5,236 bases of DNA from Lysobacteraceae bacterium UBA6001 (GTDB taxonomy: Bacteria > Pseudomonadota > Gammaproteobacteria > Xanthomonadales > Xanthomonadaceae), in the NCBI GenBank assembly GCA_002429615.1, contig DJAN01000277.1, positions 1 through 5,236 on the forward strand, written 5' to 3'. Below are positions 1-5,236 of this stretch, in pieces. The notes below the pieces were generated by a model that was given only the letters and a program-made list of their open reading frames with translations, did no database searches and was not told the origin of the DNA. The position numbers and the translations under genes were made by a program. The number at the start of each line of letters is the position of its first letter. Positions within the stretch are counted from its first letter, which is position 1.

Positions 1-54
1 GGCTTCAGCCGCGACCGCCGGATTGTCGTGGTCGCGGCTGAAGCCGCTCCTACA
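1..54. repeat. Inverted pair of REP sequences (REPIN-like), left copy cut by window edge
   Basis: Bases 1-16 and 30-45 are perfect 16-bp inverted repeats around a 13-nt spacer. The right copy continues to 54 and, read on the minus strand, gives TGTAGGAGCGGCTTCAGCCG and on through CGACC. This is a GTAG head followed by a short internal palindrome, GCGGC-TTCA-GCCGC. That architecture is known for REP elements in pseudomonads and xanthomonads, which RAYT (REP-associated tyrosine) transposases are thought to spread. The left copy would need its own GTAG head just outside the window. The element lies 54-107 bp beyond the stop of the DUF2501 gene and could also form a strong RNA hairpin there. No T-tract follows the stem on either strand within the window, so I do not call it a terminator. 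Confidence 0.8.
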
Positions 55-107
55 TGAACACCCCGAGGCGCCTGCCGGCCGACCTTCACGCGACAGGCGT
101 GCAGCGC

Positions 108-587
108 TCAGATCAACGACTTGGCGTTCGACAGCACGTAGTCGCAGCCCTTCTTGCGCACGCTGCTCGGTATCGAATTCATGTCCAGCGTCTTGCCATC
201 GCTGCCGGACAGCACGCCGGTGAGGCCCTTGTCGTAGCCGGCCTTCTGTTCTTTTTGCCCGGTGACCTGGCCCATCAGCTTGTCCTTCACGCCGCTCGCC
301 GCGTCGCTGCTGAGGTAGTTGTTCTTGATGCAGTACTGCAGCACGCCGGCCGCATTGCCCCCGACGCCGGAGGTGATGGCCGGCATCGCGCCGCCGCCCA
401 GCGCACCGGTCAACGCACTGGTGCCCTGGCCGGTCGTCGTGGCCGGCTGCGGGCTCCAGGTGTCCTGCGCGGCCGTCGTGGCCGGCTGCCCGGTCAGCTT
501 GTCCTGCGCACTCTTCAGGTCGATTGCCGCGGCCGTGGCACTGGCCCCCAGCACCCCCATCGACAGCACGATGCATGCAATCTTCAT
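108..587 (-). CDS. Secreted DUF2501 (YjjA-like) family protein of unknown function
   Basis: A 159-residue protein resembling the DUF2501 family (E. coli YjjA is a member), whose function is unknown. It starts with a Sec signal peptide: K2, a hydrophobic stretch from about residue 4 to 20, and a probable cleavage after the ATAAA segment near residue 21. The product is therefore likely periplasmic. Residues 28-75 are a low-complexity Q/T/A/P/G linker containing a 13-residue tandem duplication. The conserved-looking domain spans about 76-159 and has two cysteines, C86 (in LQYCIKNNYL) and C148 (in KKGCDYVL). These could form a disulfide in the periplasm, which is inference. The start is supported by AAGGGAG (594-600) six nt before ATG. 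The mdh terminator lies just upstream, so the gene probably has its own promoter. Family assignment is from recognition of the C-terminal pattern. Confidence 0.85.
   Translation of the reverse strand: MKIACIVLSMGVLGASATAAAIDLKSAQDKLTGQPATTAAQDTWSPQPATTTGQGTSALTGALGGGAMPAITSGVGGNAAGVLQYCIKNNYLSSDAASGVKDKLMGQVTGQKEQKAGYDKGLTGVLSGSDGKTLDMNSIPSSVRKKGCDYVLSNAKSLI
429..506 (-). repeat. 39-bp in-frame tandem duplication in the DUF2501 linker
   Basis: Units 429-467 and 468-506 match at 29 of 39 positions by direct comparison, including an uninterrupted 16-base match in the middle. They encode residues 28-40 (QDKLTGQPATTAA) and 41-53 (QDTWSPQPATTTG), which share QD and QPATT in register. The period is exactly 13 codons, so gain or loss of a unit keeps the frame. 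It falls in the probably disordered linker between signal peptide and C-terminal domain. Confidence 0.8.
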
Positions 588-617
588 GGCCGGCTCCCTT
601 CATCACGGATGGACGCG

Positions 618-653
618 GCGAGCCTAGTCCGCCCCACCTTCAGGGCAGGTCAA
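618..653 (-). promoter_or_regulatory. Weak candidate promoter for the DUF2501 gene
   Basis: On the minus strand TTGACC (653-648) is a good -35 match. The downstream -10 is poor: GGACTA at 17-bp spacing, or TAGGCT at a long 21-bp spacing. The -35 is embedded in the T-tract of the mdh terminator, so the two signals share bases. Only the -35 resemblance is solid. Confidence 0.3.
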
Positions 654-683
654 AAAAGAACGCCGGCACAAGGCCGGCGTTCT
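652..683 (-). terminator. Rho-independent terminator of mdh
   Basis: Read on the minus strand, an 11-bp perfect stem (arms 683-673 and 667-657) encloses a 5-nt loop (CTTGT). It is followed directly by a run of T (complement of the A-run at 652-657). It begins 21 nt beyond the mdh TAA. The long GC-rich stem plus U-tract is a textbook intrinsic terminator, and there is no T-tract on the plus strand, so it acts leftwards only. Confidence 0.93.
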
Positions 684-704
684 GGGTACCCCTGCGGGCG
701 CTGC

Positions 705-2275
<1,571 letters not shown>

Positions 2276-2280
2276 GGAAA

Positions 2281-2285
2281 TCCTT
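2281..2285 (-). promoter_or_regulatory. Ribosome binding site that fixes the cyclophilin start
   Basis: The minus strand reads AAGGA followed by TTTCC and ATG, a five-nt spacing. It supports initiation at 2275. This site lies inside the longer reading frame that would start at 2299, making the longer form unlikely. Confidence 0.7.
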
Positions 2286-2312
2286 GGAGTAATGGGCAAT
2301 CGTCAGCTCAAT

Positions 2313-2341
2313 AGGATACACCCGCGACCGGTTTTGACGGC
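2313..2341 (-). promoter_or_regulatory. Weak candidate promoter for the cyclophilin gene
   Basis: On the minus strand TATCCT (2318-2313) matches four of six bases of the -10 consensus and lies about 40 nt upstream of the start codon. At 16-17 bp spacing the -35 would be CCGTCA or GCCGTC, both poor. The position is plausible but the evidence is thin. Confidence 0.25.
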
Positions 2342-2435
2342 TGCCGTGCCCTCCTCCTCCACCTAAAGGATGAGTGCATCCGGATTGGCCGGAACCCCGC
2401 TCTCCCGTCCGTCCATCGCGGAACTCGGAGGGCGT

Positions 2436-2535
2436 CCGGGGGTAGGGCCCGGCCAGGACCGTAGGCGACATGGATGTCGCCTACGAGCCCCCAGGGATGG
2501 GTTCACGGCGTGTCCTGGCCGGGCCCCGCCCCCGG
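2436..2535. repeat. 100-bp nested palindromic intergenic element
   Basis: The outer arms 2436-2459 and 2512-2535 are inverted repeats of 24 bases matching at 22; the two odd pairs are T-G and A-C at 2443/2528 and 2444/2527. Immediately inside the left arm is a perfect 12-bp hairpin (2460-2471 and 2474-2485, CGTAGGCGACAT / ATGTCGCCTACG). The remaining 26 nt (2486-2511) are unpaired or weakly paired. GTAG occurs at 2442-2445 and at 2461-2464, the head tetranucleotide known from xanthomonad and Stenotrophomonas REP-type (SMAG) elements. The inner block looks like dispersed intergenic repeats of this group, but copy number cannot be seen from one window. As RNA either strand would fold into a long stem with a side hairpin. 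Confidence 0.75.
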
Positions 2536-2542
2536 GCGCCGC

Positions 2543-2568
2543 GCGGGAGCCCCTGGGCAGCCGCTTTT
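2543..2568 (+). terminator. Terminator-like hairpin on the plus strand
   Basis: Plus-strand GCGG-GA-GCC-CCTG-GGC-AG-CCGC-TTTT can fold as a 4-bp stem, a GA/AG internal loop (a combination known to form tandem sheared G-A pairs), a 3-bp stem and a four-nt loop, then four T. No protein gene precedes it on this strand. It could therefore end read-through or a small transcript covering the element at 2436-2535, or be fortuitous in GC-rich DNA. Confidence 0.3.
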
Positions 2569-2578
2569 AACGTTAAAA
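2565..2578. promoter_or_regulatory. AT-rich perfect 14-bp palindrome upstream of typA
   Basis: TTTTAACGTTAAAA equals its own reverse complement and stands out in otherwise very GC-rich DNA. Its centre is about 85 bp upstream of the expected typA start point, a common position for an activator site. The symmetry suits a dimeric DNA-binding protein. I do not recognise the regulator. The T-run also forms the tail of the hairpin at 2543-2568. Confidence 0.45.
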
Positions 2579-2644
2579 ACCCCCACCCAGCCAACCTGAA
2601 CAGCCCGAAATCCACCCTGTCATCGCCCAGCGCAGCGCAACGGG

Positions 2645-2650
2645 TATAAT
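2645..2650 (+). promoter_or_regulatory. Consensus -10 box of the probable typA promoter
   Basis: A perfect TATAAT lies 47 nt before the typA ATG. At normal spacing the -35 region (about 2622-2628, within CATCGCCC) is far from consensus. CTGTCA (2617-2622) is closer but 22 bp away. Transcription would start near 2657 and leave a leader of roughly 40 nt. The weak -35 suggests help from an upstream factor. Confidence 0.65.
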
Positions 2651-2697
2651 GGGCGGCTTACCTCCCACGTCTTGGCGCCACCCGGGCCCTCTTCCGC

Positions 2698-4527
2698 ATG
2701 TCCATCGAAAACCTCCGCAATATCGCCATCGTCGCCCACGTCGACCATGGCAAGACCACGCTGGTCGACCAGCTCCTCAAGCAGTCCGGCACGCTGTCCG
2801 AACGCACGGTGCTGGCCGAGCGTGTGATGGACAGTAATGACCAGGAAAAGGAGCGTGGCATCACCATCCTGGCCAAGAACACCGCCATCACCTGGCAGGG
2901 CAACCGCATCAACATCGTCGACACCCCCGGCCACGCCGACTTCGGTGGCGAGGTCGAGCGCGTCCTGTCGATGGTGGACACCGTGCTGATCCTGGTTGAC
3001 GCCATGGACGGCCCGATGCCGCAGACCCGCTTCGTGACCCAGAAGGCGTTTGCCATGGGCTTCAAGCCGATCGTGGTCATCAACAAGATCGACCGCCCCG
3101 GCGCCCGTCCGGAATGGGTGGTGGAGCAGGTGTGGGATCTGTTCGACCGCCTCGGCGCCACGCCGGAGCAGATGGACTTCCCGATCGTCTACGCCTCGGC
3201 GCTGAACGGCTACGCCTCGCTGGACGAGAACGTGCGCGACGGCGACATGACCGCCCTGTACGAAGCGATCATGCAGCACGCGCCGAAGCCGGAAGTGGAC
3301 CCGGAAGGTCCGTTCCAGATGCGCATCAGCCAGCTGGACTACAACAACTTCGTCGGCGTCATCGGCATCGGCCGCATCCAGCGCGGCACCCTGAAGAAGA
3401 ATATGCCGGTTGCCGTCATCGACCGCGAAGGCAAGAAGCGCCAGGGCAAGGTCCTGCAGGTGCTCGGCTTCCTCGGCCTGGAGCGCATCGAGCAGGACAG
3501 CGCCGAAGCCGGTGACATCGTCGCCATCTCCGGCATCCAGGAGCTGACCATCTCCGACACCGTCACCGCGCTGGACGCCCCCGAGGCGCTGCCGGCCCTG
3601 ACCGTCGACGAGCCGACCATCTCGATGACCTTCCAGGTCAACAACTCGCCGTTCGCCGGCAACAAGGACCTCTCCGGTGGCAAGTTCCTCACCAGCCGCC
3701 AGCTGAAGGACCGCCTGGAGCGTGAGACCGTGCACAACGTCGCGCTGAAGGTCGAGCAGCTCGAAGACGCCGACAAGTTCCTGGTCTCCGGCCGTGGCGA
3801 ACTGCACCTGTCGGTGCTGATCGAGAACATGCGTCGCGAAGGCTACGAGCTGGCCGTGTCGCGTCCGGAAGTGATCATCAAGGAAATCGACGGCCAGATG
3901 ATGGAGCCGATCGAGCAGCTGGTGATCGACGTGGAAGAAGTCCACCAGGGCGGCGTCATGGAAAAGCTGGGCACCCGCAAGGGCCAGCTGAAGAACATGG
4001 AGCCGGACGGCAAGGGTCGCGTGCGTCTGGACTATGAAATCCCGGCGCGTGGCCTGATCGGCTTCCAGAACGAGTTCAAGACCCTGACCCAGGGTTCGGG
4101 CCTGCTGTTCCATGTGTTCGACCATTACGGTCCGAAGGAACAGGGCGCGATCGCCAAGCGCCTGAACGGCGTGATGATCGCCAACGCCCCGGGCGCCACC
4201 CCGGCGTACTCGCTGGGCCCGCTGCAGGAGCGCGGCAAGCTGTTCGCCGCCGAAGGCGACAACGTGTACGAAGGCCAGCTGGTCGGCATCCACTCCAAGG
4301 ACAACGACCTGACCGTCAACGCGATCAAGACCAAGCCGCTGACCAACATGCGCGCTTCGGGCAAGGACGATGCGATCCAGCTGACCCCGGCGATCAAGTT
4401 CTCGCTGGAGCAGGCCCTGGACTTCATCGACGACGACGAGCTGGTCGAGATCACGCCGAAGGAAATCCGCCTGCGCAAGAAGCACCTGACCGAGAACGAG
4501 CGCAAGCGCGCTGGCCGCGCCGCCTAA
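2698..4527 (+). CDS. typA: Translational GTPase TypA/BipA
   Basis: Ribosome-associated GTPase of the EF-G/LepA family. In other bacteria it is linked to 50S assembly at low temperature, stress growth and virulence-related traits. At 609 residues it is full length (E. coli about 607). The G domain (about 1-200) has G1 AHVDHGKT (13-20), G2 RGITI (53-57), G3 DTPGH (75-79, H79 the catalytic histidine), G4 NKID (129-132) and G5 SAL (167-169). A beta-barrel domain II follows (about 205-295), then an EF-G III-like domain including [20 protein letters not shown] (365-384). An EF-G V-like domain (about 388-480) and the TypA-specific C-terminal domain complete it, the last with [10 protein letters not shown] and [11 protein letters not shown] (532-558). 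The ATG at 2698 gives the family N-terminus [20 protein letters not shown]. No Shine-Dalgarno is visible in the CCCGGGCCCTCTTCCGC before it. No defect is seen. Confidence 0.98.
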   Translation: MSIENLRNIAIVAHVDHGKTTLVDQLLKQSGTLSERTVLAERVMDSNDQEKERGITILAKNTAITWQGNRINIVDTPGHADFGGEVERVLSMVDTVLILVDAMDGPMPQTRFVTQKAFAMGFKPIVVINKIDRPGARPEWVVEQVWDLFDRLGATPEQMDFPIVYASALNGYASLDENVRDGDMTALYEAIMQHAPKPEVDPEGPFQMRISQLDYNNFVGVIGIGRIQRGTLKKNMPVAVIDREGKKRQGKVLQVLGFLGLERIEQDSAEAGDIVAISGIQELTISDTVTALDAPEALPALTVDEPTISMTFQVNNSPFAGNKDLSGGKFLTSRQLKDRLERETVHNVALKVEQLEDADKFLVSGRGELHLSVLIENMRREGYELAVSRPEVIIKEIDGQMMEPIEQLVIDVEEVHQGGVMEKLGTRKGQLKNMEPDGKGRVRLDYEIPARGLIGFQNEFKTLTQGSGLLFHVFDHYGPKEQGAIAKRLNGVMIANAPGATPAYSLGPLQERGKLFAAEGDNVYEGQLVGIHSKDNDLTVNAIKTKPLTNMRASGKDDAIQLTPAIKFSLEQALDFIDDDELVEITPKEIRLRKKHLTENERKRAGRAA

Positions 4528-4546
4528 GGTTCTTCGCTCCGGCCCC

Positions 4547-5020
4547 GTGACCGCCAAGCCCTACAACCCGGATCCGCATGCGCATCCGGGGTTGCACCTG
4601 ATCGCGCTGTTCGAGGCGTGCAAGGGGCTGTTGGCGGTCCTGGCAGCCACCGGCCTGGAAATCCTCGGGCCGCTTCCCCTGCAGGGCGCGATCAGCCACC
4701 TGATCCGGCGTTTCAATCTGGACCCGGATCATGGGGCCCTGCCCTCGCTGTTGAAGATGATCAGTCCCGACGCGGTGCACATGGCCGCGGCGGGCATCTT
4801 CGCCTACGGCCTGCTGCACATCGTCGAGGCCTGGGGCCTTTGGCGTGCCAAGGCCTGGGCCTCATGGCTCGGCTGCCTGTCGGCAGCCCTGTACCTGCCC
4901 TTCGATATCTTCGCCATCATGCGCCACCCTGGCTGGGCCTCATGGGGCGTGCTGGCGGTGAACCTGCTGGTGATCGCGGTACTCGCCCGCGACCTCGTGC
5001 GCCGCCTGCCGCGTCGTTGA
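4547..5020 (+). CDS. DUF2127 family integral membrane protein
   Basis: A 157-residue protein of unknown function resembling the DUF2127 family. Four hydrophobic segments are visible at about 16-40, 75-95, 103-123 and 130-149, so it should sit in the inner membrane. The N-terminus PYNPDPHAHPGLHLIALFEA leads into helix 1. A polar loop FNLDPDHGALPSLLKMISPD lies between helices 1 and 2, HIVEAWGLWRAKAWA connects helices 2 and 3, and the tail (VRRLPRR) is basic. It begins with GTG only 19 nt after the typA stop and has no clear Shine-Dalgarno, so it is probably co-transcribed with typA and may be translated partly through coupling. GTG is preferred because no other in-frame start keeps the NPDP N-terminus. 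No functional link to TypA is known to me. Confidence 0.85.
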   Translation: MTAKPYNPDPHAHPGLHLIALFEACKGLLAVLAATGLEILGPLPLQGAISHLIRRFNLDPDHGALPSLLKMISPDAVHMAAAGIFAYGLLHIVEAWGLWRAKAWASWLGCLSAALYLPFDIFAIMRHPGWASWGVLAVNLLVIAVLARDLVRRLPRR

Positions 5021-5031
5021 AGCACACCGCG

Positions 5032-5060
5032 TTGCCAAGCCGGCGGTGCATCGCTAGCCT
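5032..5060 (+). promoter_or_regulatory. Candidate promoter for the downstream lipoprotein gene
   Basis: TTGCCA (5032-5037) and TAGCCT (5055-5060) are separated by the optimal 17 bp. The start point would lie near 5067, about 20 nt before the ATG at 5086. The -35 matches five of six bases; the -10 matches three. Confidence 0.45.
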
Positions 5061-5085
5061 GCGGCGAGTTACCCGGAATCCCGCC

Positions 5086-5236
5086 ATGCGCCTGGCCGCC
5101 CTGCCCCTCGTTGTCGCCAGCCTGCTCATCGCCGGCTGCCAGCAGCCGGCTCCGCCGGCGAAGACGGTGGCCGACACCGCCCCCGTCGCGGCCGACGAGT
5201 TCGCTTATGCGGAACTCGACATCGCCGACCTGCAGG
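5086..5236 (+). CDS. Lipoprotein N-terminus, possibly an amidase-family enzyme (cut by window end)
   Basis: Only the first 50 codons are present. The start MRLAALPLVVASLLIAGC is a lipoprotein signal peptide with lipobox LIAG|C; cysteine 18 would be lipidated and the protein anchored to a membrane on its periplasmic face. A proline/alanine-rich linker follows (about 19-37), then FAYAELDIADLQ (39-50), where the folded domain seems to begin. That wording resembles the N-terminus of amidase-signature hydrolases, in which an aromatic/acidic stretch precedes 'I..LQ' and a helix. The diagnostic Ser-Ser-Lys region lies outside the window, so the enzyme class is tentative. GGAA (5075-5078) lies seven nt upstream of ATG as a weak ribosome binding site. 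The 65-nt gap after the DUF2127 gene and the promoter-like sequence suggest independent expression. Confidence 0.7.
   Translation, partial: MRLAALPLVVASLLIAGCQQPAPPAKTVADTAPVAADEFAYAELDIADLQ

Larger units (their letters stand above)
2276..2697. other. Divergent intergenic region between the cyclophilin gene and typA
   Basis: About 420 bp without a convincing gene. From left to right it holds the cyclophilin ribosome binding site and possible promoter (about 2281-2341) and a pyrimidine-rich CTCCTCCTCC at 2351-2360. These are followed by the nested palindromic element (2436-2535), a terminator-like hairpin (2543-2568), an AT-rich palindrome (2565-2578) and the typA promoter and leader (2645-2697). 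Reading frames crossing it are short, lack ribosome binding sites and resemble no protein I know. The region serves both divergent genes. Confidence 0.8.

Noticed and set aside
1..54. Possible intrinsic terminator for DUF2501
   Set aside because: The hairpin is strong, but no T-tract follows within the window in the minus direction. The sequence is better explained as an inverted REP pair.
2276..2299. Eight-residue extension of the cyclophilin to an ATG at 2299
   Set aside because: The AAGGA ribosome binding site for 2275 lies inside it, and the extra residues are not seen at the usual N-terminus of the family.
2370..2570. A 66-codon plus-strand frame through the intergenic palindromes
   Set aside because: It runs through both arms of the nested repeat and the inner hairpin, has no ribosome binding site, and its P/G/R-rich product resembles nothing known to me.
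2620..4557. A 645-codon open frame on the minus strand opposite typA
   Set aside because: It is the antisense frame of a full-length, motif-complete typA. Its product is low-complexity (V/D/H/L/R) with no domain, and it extends over the typA promoter.
4451..4819. Minus-strand frame opposite the typA end and the DUF2127 gene, and a similar one at 4917-5177
   Set aside because: Both are antisense to better-supported genes, show no domains, and start without ribosome binding sites.

Overview
The base composition is high-GC, the genes are closely packed, and the proteins resemble those of gammaproteobacteria. These are a 328-residue cytosolic-type malate dehydrogenase, a 609-residue TypA/BipA, a DUF2501 protein and a DUF2127 membrane protein. 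The intergenic palindromes carry GTAG heads, and one includes a 'GTAGGAGCGGCTTCAGCCGC' REP core. Together these suggest a chromosomal segment of a xanthomonad (Xanthomonadaceae/Lysobacteraceae), with Stenotrophomonas or a close relative the best guess. The genus is an inference from gene types and repeat style; no search was run.

Layout. The left edge (1-54) is an inverted pair of REP sequences whose left copy is cut by the window. Three genes then read leftwards on the minus strand. They are a secreted DUF2501 protein (108-587), malate dehydrogenase mdh (705-1691) and a cytoplasmic cyclophilin-type peptidyl-prolyl isomerase (1781-2275). Each of the last two is followed by its own hairpin terminator, at 1731-1762 after the cyclophilin gene and 652-683 after mdh. 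The three are therefore probably separate transcription units that merely share a direction.

A divergent intergenic region of about 420 bp (2276-2697) separates this block from the plus-strand block. It contains a 100-bp nested palindromic element (2436-2535), a terminator-like hairpin ending in TTTT (2543-2568), an AT-rich perfect 14-bp palindrome (2565-2578), and a consensus TATAAT (2645-2650) that probably drives typA. The plus-strand block is typA/bipA (2698-4527), a four-helix DUF2127 membrane protein 19 nt downstream (4547-5020), and the first 50 codons of a lipoprotein (5086 to the window end) that may be an amidase-signature enzyme.

The genes are mostly housekeeping: the TCA cycle (mdh), proline isomerisation during folding (the cyclophilin) and ribosome-associated GTPase function (typA). 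The envelope-associated proteins (DUF2501, DUF2127, lipoprotein) lack a known role or are incomplete. I see no defence system, CRISPR array, integrase, insertion sequence, tRNA or rRNA. The parts most worth a second look are non-coding: the REP pair, the nested 100-bp element, the AT-rich palindrome upstream of typA, and the tandem-repeat terminator between the cyclophilin gene and mdh.
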